NCBI RefSeq assembly: GCF_030406605.1
Contig: NZ_CP129104.1
Location: forward strand, 2,939,997-3,003,996
DNA length: 64,000 bases
DNA from: Curtobacterium sp. 458
GTDB taxonomy: Bacteria > Actinomycetota > Actinomycetes > Actinomycetales > Microbacteriaceae
Direction: 5' to 3'
The position numbers and the translations under genes were made by a program. Every line of letters begins with the position of its first letter. Positions within the stretch are counted from its first letter, which is position 1. Below, one piece after another: positions 25,057 through 32,558 of this stretch. The notes beneath the pieces are model-generated. The model was given only the letters and a program-made list of their open reading frames with translations, was not told where the DNA came from and did not search any database.

Positions 25057-26232
25057 CTACCGCTTCAGGTTCGTCAGCTCCTGCAGCACCTCGTCCGAGG
25101 TCGTGATGATGCGCGCGTTCGCCTGGAACCCGCGCTGCGCCACGATGAGGTTCGTGAACTCCTGCGACAGGTCGACGTTCGACATCTCGAGCGTCCCCGC
25201 CGCGAGCGAGCCGACGCCCGCCGAACCGGGTCCGCCGACCGAGGCCTGGCCGGAGTTCGCCGTCGCGCGGTACCCCGAGGCGCCGGTCTTCTCGAGGCCG
25301 GCCGGGTTCGCGAACGTCGCGAGGGCGATCCGACCGAGGGCGAGCGAGGCACCGTTGGAGAAGGTGCCCGTGACGGTGCCGTCCTTCGCGATCGAGTAGC
25401 CCTGCAGCGACCCGGCCTCGTGGCCGTTCTGCGACGAGATGGTCGCGGTGTTGAGCGTCGCGAACCCGGTGAGGCCGGACATGTCGACCGCGATCCCGCC
25501 GACGGTGAGCGCACCGCCGGTGGCGACCTTGCCGTCGGCACCGAACGTGATCGTCGAGGTGGCGTTCGCGCCCTGCCCGTTCGTCGCGGTGACGTCCCAG
25601 CCGGTCGCCGTGCGCTGGTACGCGATCGACATCGTGTGCTTGGCGCCGGACGCGTCGTACACGGTGGCGTCGCGGGTCACGGTCTCGCCGACGGCGGTGT
25701 CGGAGGGCAGGTTGCCGGTGAGGGCCGCGGTGGTCGTGCGGACCGCGGGCGCGGCGGCCTCGAGCGGGAGCGTGATGTCGCCGAGCTGACCGTTGTCGTT
25801 GACCACGCCGTTCACGGCCGGGTACCCCTGGACGATCTTGCCGTCCGAGGAGACCAGGCGGCCGTCGGCGTCGAAGTCGAACGCGCCGGCGCGGGTGTAC
25901 ACGGTGTCGTTGCCGAGGCGCGTGACGAAGAAGCCGTCGCCCGAGATCATGAGGTCGGTGGCCTTGCCGGTGGCCTGCGCCGAACCCTGCGCGAAGTTCG
26001 TGGAGACACCGGCGACCTGCACGCCGAGGCCGATCTGCGCGGGGTTCGTGCCGCCGATGCCGGTCTGCGGCCCACCGGCGCCCTGGGTCATCTGGGACAG
26101 GGTGTCCTGGAAGACGGTCGACGACGACTTGAAGCCGACGGTGTTGACGTTGGCGATGTTGTTGCCCGTGACGTCGAGCATCTCCTGGTGGGAGCGGAGG
26201 CCGGAGATCCCGGAGTAGAGCGAGCGGAGCAT
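25057..26232 (-). CDS. flgE: Flagellar hook protein FlgE
   Basis: The 391-residue protein starts MLRSLYSGISGLRSHQ, followed by the rod/hook signature NNIANVNTVGFK near residue 30. FKSSSTVFQDTLSQ and GDGFFV follow, and the C-terminal LIVAQRGFQANARIITTSDE matches the FlgE/F/G family. It is short for a hook protein, with a reduced surface domain. It builds the hook outside the cell after export through the flagellar type III system. It is the last flagellar gene on this strand; its leader contains an odd purine tract and a 14-base palindrome. Confidence 0.93.
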   Translation of the reverse strand: MLRSLYSGISGLRSHQEMLDVTGNNIANVNTVGFKSSSTVFQDTLSQMTQGAGGPQTGIGGTNPAQIGLGVQVAGVSTNFAQGSAQATGKATDLMISGDGFFVTRLGNDTVYTRAGAFDFDADGRLVSSDGKIVQGYPAVNGVVNDNGQLGDITLPLEAAAPAVRTTTAALTGNLPSDTAVGETVTRDATVYDASGAKHTMSIAYQRTATGWDVTATNGQGANATSTITFGADGKVATGGALTVGGIAVDMSGLTGFATLNTATISSQNGHEAGSLQGYSIAKDGTVTGTFSNGASLALGRIALATFANPAGLEKTGASGYRATANSGQASVGGPGSAGVGSLAAGTLEMSNVDLSQEFTNLIVAQRGFQANARIITTSDEVLQELTNLKR

Positions 26233-26250
26233 GGTGCGTCCTTTCGTGGA

Positions 26251-26296
26251 GGTACCGCGGTACCGAAGAAGAAGAAGAAGAAGGAGGAGGAGGGCG
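26251..26296. repeat. 14-bp palindrome plus GAA/GAG tract in the flgE leader
   Basis: GGTACCGCGGTACC at 26251-26264 is a perfect palindrome. It is followed on the plus strand by about six GAA repeats and several GAG repeats to about 26293. On the flgE sense strand this reads as a CTC/TTC tract, the palindrome, then AAAGGA and the ATG. The stretch fills most of the flgD-flgE gap and may modulate flgE translation. Confidence 0.7.
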
Positions 26297-26297
26297 G

Positions 26298-26732
26298 TCA
26301 GGAGGTGGTCTTGATCCCGGAGATCACGTCGAGATCGACCTCCTTCCCGTCCACGGTCACGGTCGGCACGCTCTCCGCGTACGACACGGCGGTCGCCGTC
26401 CCCGTGATCGACTTGCCGGACGTCGCGTCGGTGTAGCTGACCTGCTTCCCGACGAGGTTCGCGGCGGCGATCCGCATCTGCAGCGAGAAGTTCTCGTTCG
26501 CCGTCGTGGTCTGGTTCGTGATCTGCTCCATCATCGCGAGCTGCGTCTGCTGGCTGATCATCTGGTTGGTGTCCATCGGCGAGGACGGGTCCTGGTTCCG
26601 GAGCTGCGTGACGAGCAGCTTCATGAACACCTCGGAGTCCATCGTCTGCGACCGCGAGGACGACTGGTTCGCGGCGAGGGCCGCGGCCTGGGTGGCCTGG
26701 TCGACCGACCCGGTGATGCCGTCGAGGGGCAT
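26298..26732 (-). CDS. flgD: Flagellar hook capping protein FlgD
   Basis: The 144-residue protein is the hook-assembly scaffold FlgD in its short form. The N-terminal conserved block FMKLLVTQLRNQDPSSPMD and the following QLAMMEQITN define the family. The C-terminus (LVGKQVSYTDATSG...) keeps the start of the FlgD beta domain but lacks the longer Fn3-like part of some homologues. ATG 26732 follows AAAGGAC, the same CACGAAAGGA motif used before flgE and dxs. It lies 24 bases after fliK. Confidence 0.92.
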   Translation of the reverse strand: MPLDGITGSVDQATQAAALAANQSSSRSQTMDSEVFMKLLVTQLRNQDPSSPMDTNQMISQQTQLAMMEQITNQTTTANENFSLQMRIAAANLVGKQVSYTDATSGKSITGTATAVSYAESVPTVTVDGKEVDLDVISGIKTTS

Positions 26733-26756
26733 GGTGTGGTCCTTTCGTGCCGTCGC

Positions 26757-28346
26757 TCAGGCGAGGACGTCGAGGCCCGCGGTGCGGACGGTTGTCGTGG
26801 TCGGGGTGCGGTGTGCGGCGGAGGCGGGTCGTGCCTCCCGGTCGTCGCGGACCGCCTGCGGACCGGGTGCAGGGCGCTCGTCGCGCCGCGGGGCGGAGTC
26901 CGGGTGGTTCTGCGAGGACAGGTCGAGCGTCGTCGACAGCGCGGTCCCCGCCGCGTCACGGCGGAGGTCCGGCAGGACCTGGCGGACGGCCTCGCGTCCG
27001 GCGTCGGACGGCGCGTAGAGCTCGACGTGCATGCTGTGCGCGGTCACGTGGGCCCGCACGGTGACCGGTCCGAGGGTGTCCGGCGTCACCTGCACGGTGA
27101 CGACGTGCTCCCCCGGTCCGGCGTGGGCGAGTGAGAACACCGGTCGGGCGAGCTGCTGGGTGAACGTCGCGGGCGCGGCGTTCGCGGTCGCGGCGCCGGA
27201 CGGCGTCGCCGCCGCCGTGGGAGCGGTCGTCGACGGGGTCGGGAACGGTGCGGGTGCGGCTCCGGCGCGTGCGCCGTCGACGGCCTGGAGGCCCGGCTCG
27301 ACCCCGGCACCCGGCCGCCGGTCCGTCCCGGCGCCGGTCCCGTCGCCGCCCGTGCGGGTGCCCGCGGCCGCCGTCGGCACGACAGGGCTCGCGGTCCCCG
27401 TGCCGGTGGTGGCTGCACTCGCCTCGGGCTGGGCCGTGGCGGGCTGCGTCGCCCTCGTGCCCGAGGGCAGTGCCGCGGCGGCCGTCGCACTGGGGTCCGT
27501 CGTGATCGCCGAAGCGTTGACCGGCTGCGCGGGTGCGGCCGTCGTCGGGGACGGTGCCGTGACCGTGACCGTGGCCGTAGTGGACGCGATTGCGCCCGAG
27601 GTGGCGGTCGGCTCCTGGGTCGTCGTGACCGTCGGGCTGCCGGCGAGTGCCGTCGAGGCGTGCACCGTCGGGGCAGACGCCGTCGCGAGGACGCTCTTCC
27701 GGTGGGCTCCCGCGGGCGTGCCGGACGCGGGGACCCCGGTCGTGGTGGCGGATGGGACGGCGTCGGCGGGGGCGGCCCCGGGCGGGGTCGGAGCGGGGAC
27801 GGCTGCCGGGGTGGCCAGGGCAGTGGCCCGTGCGGCGGTCGGGGAAGTGGTCGCGGCGGTCGTCGCGGCGGTCGGGGCGGCTGTCGCCACGGCACCGGCT
27901 GCGGTGCCAGCGGCTGACGCACCGGCCGTCCCGGTCACGCCGACGGGGTCCGTCCCGCTCGTGGTCGTGCCGGCGCTCGCGGGGACTGCCCCGCCGAGGA
28001 GGGCGACCATCGGCACCGGCGTCGCCGCGGGCGTCGCGCCGGCGGTGCCGTCCGCGCTGCTGCCGGTGACGGCGCTCGACGTCGTGCCGCCCTGCGCGTC
28101 CGGCCGCTCCGTGCCCGGTGCGGCAGCGTCGGACGACGTCGTGTCGGCGCCGGTCGCCCGGGGAGCGGTGTCTCCCCCGGTGCCGGCCGCAGCACGGTCC
28201 TGTCGCGGACCGCGGGGCTGTGGGCCGGTGGGCGCCGCACCGGCGAGCACGTCGCCGAACGCTGCTCCCCCGTCGCCGGGACGCGCCGACGACGGCCGTC
28301 CGGTGGCGGCTGCCGTCGGCGGCGTGGTGGCGATCATCGTGCTCAT
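26757..28346 (-). CDS. fliK: Flagellar hook-length control protein FliK
   Basis: The 529-residue protein is mostly a disordered Ala/Thr/Pro/Gly-rich region (about 20-410), as expected for the molecular ruler that measures hook length. The C-terminal conserved domain (about 425-500) contains VTPDTLGPVTVRAHV, the family LxPxxLGxVxV motif, and RREAVRQ-like REAVRQVLPDL. The ATG at 28346 overlaps the NlpC/P60 gene stop (ATGA). Identification rests on the C-terminal motif and on its place between fliJ and flgD. The low-complexity region gives long spurious frames on other strands. Confidence 0.85.
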   Translation of the reverse strand: MSTMIATTPPTAAATGRPSSARPGDGGAAFGDVLAGAAPTGPQPRGPRQDRAAAGTGGDTAPRATGADTTSSDAAAPGTERPDAQGGTTSSAVTGSSADGTAGATPAATPVPMVALLGGAVPASAGTTTSGTDPVGVTGTAGASAAGTAAGAVATAAPTAATTAATTSPTAARATALATPAAVPAPTPPGAAPADAVPSATTTGVPASGTPAGAHRKSVLATASAPTVHASTALAGSPTVTTTQEPTATSGAIASTTATVTVTAPSPTTAAPAQPVNASAITTDPSATAAAALPSGTRATQPATAQPEASAATTGTGTASPVVPTAAAGTRTGGDGTGAGTDRRPGAGVEPGLQAVDGARAGAAPAPFPTPSTTAPTAAATPSGAATANAAPATFTQQLARPVFSLAHAGPGEHVVTVQVTPDTLGPVTVRAHVTAHSMHVELYAPSDAGREAVRQVLPDLRRDAAGTALSTTLDLSSQNHPDSAPRRDERPAPGPQAVRDDREARPASAAHRTPTTTTVRTAGLDVLA

Positions 28347-29104
28347 GCGGCTCTCCCGGACTGCATCAGGGCCATCAGTGCGGCGGTCTGGAGGTCGGTA
28401 CCGGACCCCGCGGTACCGGACCCGGCAGTGCCGGCGCTGCCGACGGCTGCGGTCCGGGCGGCGTCCTGTGCGGACGGCACGATGCGGCGGATCGTGGCGA
28501 TGTCGGCATCGGAGTACCAGTTGTCGACGATCCGGACGTCCTTGCCCGGTCGCGGCGCGTGCAGGACCTTGCCGTCGCCGACGTAGATGACGATGTGCTG
28601 CTCGCCCTTGGGGATGATGAGGTCCCCGGGCTGCGCGTCCTTGAGCGAGCCGACCTCGACCCCCATCTTCGCCTGGTCCGGCACGACCCGCGGCATGGTG
28701 ACACCGAGGTCCTTGAACACGGTCTGCACGAGCCCCGAGCAGTCCATGCCGGCGGTCGTGGTCCCGCCGAACACGTACGGGACGCCGAGGTACTTCTTCG
28801 CGTCGGCGACGACGTCGGCACCGGTCGCGCCGCTGCCCGTGGCGACGGTGCCCTTCCCGGCGTCGACCGACGTGGCGGGCGTCGCCCCGGCGAGCCCCGC
28901 GGCAGCCGTGAGGCCGGAGGCACCGGCAGCGCCGGTCGACCCCGTCCCCGATCCGTTCGCCGTGGCGAGGGCGTCGGCGAACGCCGTGGAGGCCTCCGTC
29001 GACGCGGACCCGGCGGACGACGTCGTGTCGACGCTCCCCGTGCGCAGGGCGTCGATCTGGCCCTGGATCTCCGAGATCCGGGAGAGCACGGCGTCCACGC
29101 TCAT
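28343..29104 (-). CDS. NlpC/P60 peptidoglycan endopeptidase in the flagellar operon
   Basis: This 253-residue protein has an N-terminal helical segment (MSVDAVLSRISEIQGQIDAL), a Gly/Ser/Ala-rich linker (about 25-95) and an NlpC/P60 (C40) domain (about 96-212). The catalytic Cys122 lies in MDCSGLV, His170 in GEQHIVIYVG and a third polar His182 in HAP. Such enzymes cut peptide stems of peptidoglycan. It has no Sec signal peptide, yet its substrate is outside the membrane; it sits between fliJ and fliK with 4-base overlaps on both sides. I infer that it is exported by the flagellar type III system and opens the wall for the rod, replacing FlgJ. Confidence 0.85.
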   Translation of the reverse strand: MSVDAVLSRISEIQGQIDALRTGSVDTTSSAGSASTEASTAFADALATANGSGTGSTGAAGASGLTAAAGLAGATPATSVDAGKGTVATGSGATGADVVADAKKYLGVPYVFGGTTTAGMDCSGLVQTVFKDLGVTMPRVVPDQAKMGVEVGSLKDAQPGDLIIPKGEQHIVIYVGDGKVLHAPRPGKDVRIVDNWYSDADIATIRRIVPSAQDAARTAAVGSAGTAGSGTAGSGTDLQTAALMALMQSGRAA

Positions 29105-29532
29105 CGGGCACCACCTTCCGCGCGGCTCCGTGCCGCGATCTCGTCGAGGGCGTTCTGTTCGGTGCGGAGTTCCTCCGCGGTGGCGGCGACGGTGTGCTGC
29201 TCCTCGAGCTTCTCGAGCCCGAGGGCCGCGCGTCGTGCGGTGTTGTACGTGTCCTGGGCCCGGTCGGCGTCGGCGCGGCGGCTCTGCACGACGGCGTCGA
29301 GCTCCTCGAGCATCCCGCGCGTGGCTGCCCGGGCGGCGGCGACGGCGCTGAGGGTCGCGGCGTCCTGGACCGGCTGTGCATCGGCCTGGTCCGCGAGCGA
29401 CCGGCGGGCAGCGACCCGGGCGTCGGCGGCGTCGCGGAGCCGCTCGTTCGCGGCTGCGAGACCGGCGGCCGCACGGTCCTGTTCGGCGTGCCGGAGCCGG
29501 AGCAGGCCGGCGAGCGGGAACCTCCTGGGCAT
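29101..29532 (-). CDS. fliJ: Flagellar export chaperone FliJ
   Basis: The 143-residue protein is almost entirely helical, with heptad-like Ala/Leu/Glu/Arg patterning along its length, as in FliJ, the coiled-coil stalk of the export ATPase complex. The start MPRRFPLAGLLRLRHAEQ is typical. Sequence conservation in this family is low, so position (after fliI, before fliK) is the main support. The ATG at 29532 overlaps the fliI stop, and the stop overlaps the NlpC/P60 start. Confidence 0.8.
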   Translation of the reverse strand: MPRRFPLAGLLRLRHAEQDRAAAGLAAANERLRDAADARVAARRSLADQADAQPVQDAATLSAVAAARAATRGMLEELDAVVQSRRADADRAQDTYNTARRAALGLEKLEEQHTVAATAEELRTEQNALDEIAARSRAEGGAR

Positions 29533-30869
29533 CAGGCACCACCCCCGACGCCGAGCGTGCGCACGAGGGAGCCGAGGGCGTCCCACGAACCGGCGGCCGT
29601 CACGCGCTCGTCCATGCCCTGCCGGAGGAACGCGTCGATCGCGTGCTGGTGGTCGACCGCGGCGTCCACGAGCGGGTTCGTCCCGCGCTGGTACGCGCCG
29701 ACGTCGAGCAGGTCCTGCGCGGCACGGCGGGCGGCCATCACCGTCCGGAGTGCCGTCGCGGTGTCCCGCTGCTCACGGGTCGTCACCTTCGAGGCCACGC
29801 GCGACACCGACCCGAGCGCGTCGACCGACGGGAAGTGACCGGTCACGGCGAGCTTCCGGTCGAGGACGACGTGCCCGTCGAGGATGCTCCGCGCGGCGTC
29901 GGCGATCGGCTCGTTGTGGTCGTCCCCGTCCACGAGCACGGTGTAGAGCCCCGTGACGCTGCCGACCCGGTCGGTCCCGGCACGCTCGAGCAGTCCGGCG
30001 AGCACCGAGAACGTCGACGGCGGGTAGCCCCGGGTGGCCGGCGGCTCCCCGACCGACAGGCCGATCTCCCGCTGGGCCATGGCGACGCGGGTCAGCGAGT
30101 CCATCATGAGCACGACGTCCTGGCCGGCGTCGCGGAACGACTCGGCGATCCGCGTGGCGACGAACGCCGCACGGAGGCGCATCAGGGCCGGCTCGTCCGA
30201 GGTCGACACGACGACGATCGACCGGGCGAGGCCCTCCGCGCCGAGGTCGTCCTCGAGGAACTCACGCACCTCGCGGCCGCGCTCCCCGACGAGTGCGATG
30301 ACGTTGACGGCCGCGTCGCTCCCCCGCGCGATCATCGACAGCAGCGAGGACTTCCCCACGCCGGAGCCCGCGAAGAGGCCCATGCGCTGCCCACGGCCGA
30401 CGGTGGTCAGGGTGTCGAGCACGCGGACGCCGAGCTGCAGCGGCGTGTCGATGCGGGCGCGCCCCATGGCGTTCGGCGTCGGGTGGTCGAGCGGCACCAT
30501 GACGTCGGCGTCGAGCGGTCCGCGGCCGTCGATCGGCCGTCCGAGCCCGTCGAGCACCCGCCCGAAGAGTCCTGCACCGGTCGGGACGAGCACCGGACGA
30601 CCGGTGGGTCGGGCGGGCGTGCCGGCGGTGACCCCGGTGAGCCGTCCGAGCGGCATGCACCGCACCCCGGACGGGTCCGTCGCGACGACCTCGACGGCCG
30701 TCTGCGATGCCCCCTCGGCGCCGACGAGGACGACCTCGCCGACGTGCGCGTCGAGTCCGGCGACCGTGAGGCCGAGCCCGACGGCGCTCGTCACGACGCC
30801 CTGGCGGACGGGCCGGGCATCGGCGACCGCGGCGTCGAGGCCGCGCGGACGCAGGAGGGTCGCGGTCAC
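29532..30869 (-). CDS. fliI: Flagellar type III export ATPase FliI
   Basis: A 445-residue ATPase that drives substrate unfolding at the flagellar export gate. The Walker A motif GSGVGKSS lies at residues 168-175, and the Walker B region is VVLMMDSLTRVAMAQREI, followed by the conserved GEPPATRGYPPSTFS. It starts with GTG at 30869, overlapping the fliH stop (GTGA). Homology to the F1 beta subunit is obvious, but the flanking fliH and fliJ and the TRGYPPS motif place it in FliI. Confidence 0.96.
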   Translation of the reverse strand: MTATLLRPRGLDAAVADARPVRQGVVTSAVGLGLTVAGLDAHVGEVVLVGAEGASQTAVEVVATDPSGVRCMPLGRLTGVTAGTPARPTGRPVLVPTGAGLFGRVLDGLGRPIDGRGPLDADVMVPLDHPTPNAMGRARIDTPLQLGVRVLDTLTTVGRGQRMGLFAGSGVGKSSLLSMIARGSDAAVNVIALVGERGREVREFLEDDLGAEGLARSIVVVSTSDEPALMRLRAAFVATRIAESFRDAGQDVVLMMDSLTRVAMAQREIGLSVGEPPATRGYPPSTFSVLAGLLERAGTDRVGSVTGLYTVLVDGDDHNEPIADAARSILDGHVVLDRKLAVTGHFPSVDALGSVSRVASKVTTREQRDTATALRTVMAARRAAQDLLDVGAYQRGTNPLVDAAVDHQHAIDAFLRQGMDERVTAAGSWDALGSLVRTLGVGGGA

Positions 30870-31498
30870 CGGGCAGCTCCCAGGGCCTCGCGTGCACGGT
30901 CGAGCGCCGCGCCGATGCGGGCGTCGAGCAGCCCGTACGGCAGGTCGACGACGGCGTCCCCGTCGGACAGCGACGGGTCGCCCACGACGGGGACCGCCGT
31001 GTCGAGGTCGGCGACGCGCGCCGCGTCGGCGACGCTGACGCGGACGCGGAGCGCGACCGTCGGGTCGACCGAGGCGAGCGCCCGCAGGACGGTGGCCTCC
31101 GCGCCGGACGCACCCCGTGCCTCCGAGCCGTCGCTGGTGGCGTCCACCGGACGGGAGGCACGGATCGCGTACCCGACGACGGCCTCGGCCAGGTCCATGG
31201 CCGCGTCCGCGAGCGACGCCTCGGCGTCGCGGAGGACCGGCACCACCTGCGAGAGCAGCGCGTTCGTCGCGGCGTCGAGCACGGCGACGCGTCGGACGGT
31301 GTCGGCGGTGAGCGACGCGAGGCGCTGGTCGTGCTCGGCCTGCAACCGGACCCGCAGTGCGGCGGTCTCGGCCTGCGCGGCACGGAGCCCCGCGGCGTAG
31401 CCGGCGGCGTGCCCACGGACCTCGGCCGCCGGGTCCGAGGCGGCAGCGCCGGACCCGAGGACGGGGAACGTCATGCGCTGGACGGTCTGGTCAGTCAA
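30866..31498 (-). CDS. fliH: Flagellar export ATPase regulator FliH
   Basis: The product (210 residues from TTG 31498) is helical and Ala-rich in its N-terminal half, with the C-terminal FliH/V-type stator-like domain (VALRVRVSVADAARV, GDAVVDLPYGLLDARI). The TTG is favoured because AGGAGG inside the fliG 3' end lies 9 bases upstream and the start overlaps the fliG stop; ATG 31474 is an alternative with no good site. A polar stretch around SRPVDATSDGSEARGASG, which looks inserted, is encoded by DNA that resembles the GGAGGC intergenic palindromes. Confidence 0.82.
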   Translation of the reverse strand: MTDQTVQRMTFPVLGSGAAASDPAAEVRGHAAGYAAGLRAAQAETAALRVRLQAEHDQRLASLTADTVRRVAVLDAATNALLSQVVPVLRDAEASLADAAMDLAEAVVGYAIRASRPVDATSDGSEARGASGAEATVLRALASVDPTVALRVRVSVADAARVADLDTAVPVVGDPSLSDGDAVVDLPYGLLDARIGAALDRAREALGAAR

Positions 31499-32558
31499 CG
31501 AGCTCGTCCTCCTCGGCGCGGTGCACCGTGATGACACCCTGGGCCTCGAGTTCGCGCACGGAGCGCACGACCTCGGCGCGGGCCTCCTCGACCTGGGACA
31601 CGCGGATCGGGCCCATCGCCTGCAGCTCGTCGTCGAGGAGCTCGCGGTTGCGCTCGGACACGTTGGCGCGGATGGTCTCGACGACCGGCCCGGCAGCGCC
31701 CTTCATGGCGGTCGCGAGGATCTTCGAGTCGATGCCGCGGAGCACCTGCTGGATGTCGCGCGCCTCGAGCTTGACGATGTCCTCGAAGGTGAGCATCCGG
31801 GAGCGGATGTCCTCGGCGAGTTCGGGGTCCCGTGCCTCGAGTCCGTCGAGCACGGCCTTCTCGGTCGCGACGTCGGACCGGTTGATGATCTCGACCAGGG
31901 GTGCGATGCCGCCGACGACCTCGACGCTCTCGCGGGGCGACACCACGGCACCGGCACGCTGCCGGAGCACCCCGGCGACGATCCCGACGGCCTCCGGGGT
32001 GGCGGAGCCCATCGTGGCGAACGCCTGCGCGACGTCGGTGCGGGCACGTTCGTCGACGCCCGCGAGCACCGCGCTCGCCTGCCCGGGCTTCAGGTGCGCC
32101 AGGACGAGCGCGATGGTCTGCGGGAGCTCGCCCTCGAGCAGGGTGACGACCTGGCCGGGCTCGGCGTCGTCGAGGAAGTCGAACGACTGCCCGGCGAGGT
32201 TCGACGCGAGCCGGTCCATGACGCCCGCGGCGCGCTCGGCTCCGAAGGAGGCCTCGAGCAGCCCCATCGCGGTCTCCTTGCCGCCGCGCTTCTGCAGACG
32301 GCCGCTCTGGGTCATGCGGTGGAACTCGGTCATCGTGCGGTCGACCACGGTGTCGTCGACGCGGCGCATCCGGACGATCTCGGCGGAGATCTCCTCGGCT
32401 TCGAGCTCGGTGAACTGCTTCATCACCTCGGCGGCGCGGTCGGTCTCCATCTGCATGAGGATGAGCGCGACCTTCTGCGACCCGGTCAGGGGACGGTCGA
32501 CGCCGCCGGACGAGCCGGGGCCGCCGAGACCGCCGCCGCTCGGGCTGAGGGCGCTCAC
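31491..32558 (-). CDS. fliG: Flagellar motor switch protein FliG
   Basis: A 355-residue rotor protein that couples the stator to the C ring. All three domains are present: the N-terminal FliF-binding part (TGSQKVALILMQME), the middle domain (LEGELPQTIALVLAHLKP) and the C-terminal torque domain (MLTFEDIVKLEARDIQQVLR, SERNRELLDDELQAMGP) with the charged residues that face the stator. The GTG start at 32558 overlaps the fliF stop by 4 bases. Its partners FliM and FliN and the stator MotAB are not encoded in this window. Confidence 0.96.
   Translation of the reverse strand: MSALSPSGGGLGGPGSSGGVDRPLTGSQKVALILMQMETDRAAEVMKQFTELEAEEISAEIVRMRRVDDTVVDRTMTEFHRMTQSGRLQKRGGKETAMGLLEASFGAERAAGVMDRLASNLAGQSFDFLDDAEPGQVVTLLEGELPQTIALVLAHLKPGQASAVLAGVDERARTDVAQAFATMGSATPEAVGIVAGVLRQRAGAVVSPRESVEVVGGIAPLVEIINRSDVATEKAVLDGLEARDPELAEDIRSRMLTFEDIVKLEARDIQQVLRGIDSKILATAMKGAAGPVVETIRANVSERNRELLDDELQAMGPIRVSQVEEARAEVVRSVRELEAQGVITVHRAEEDELVD

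Noticed and set aside
27031..28590. A plus-strand frame of 519 codons across fliK, rich in Ala and Val
   Set aside because: It mirrors the low-complexity FliK region. The minus frame has the conserved FliK C-terminus and fits operon overlaps.
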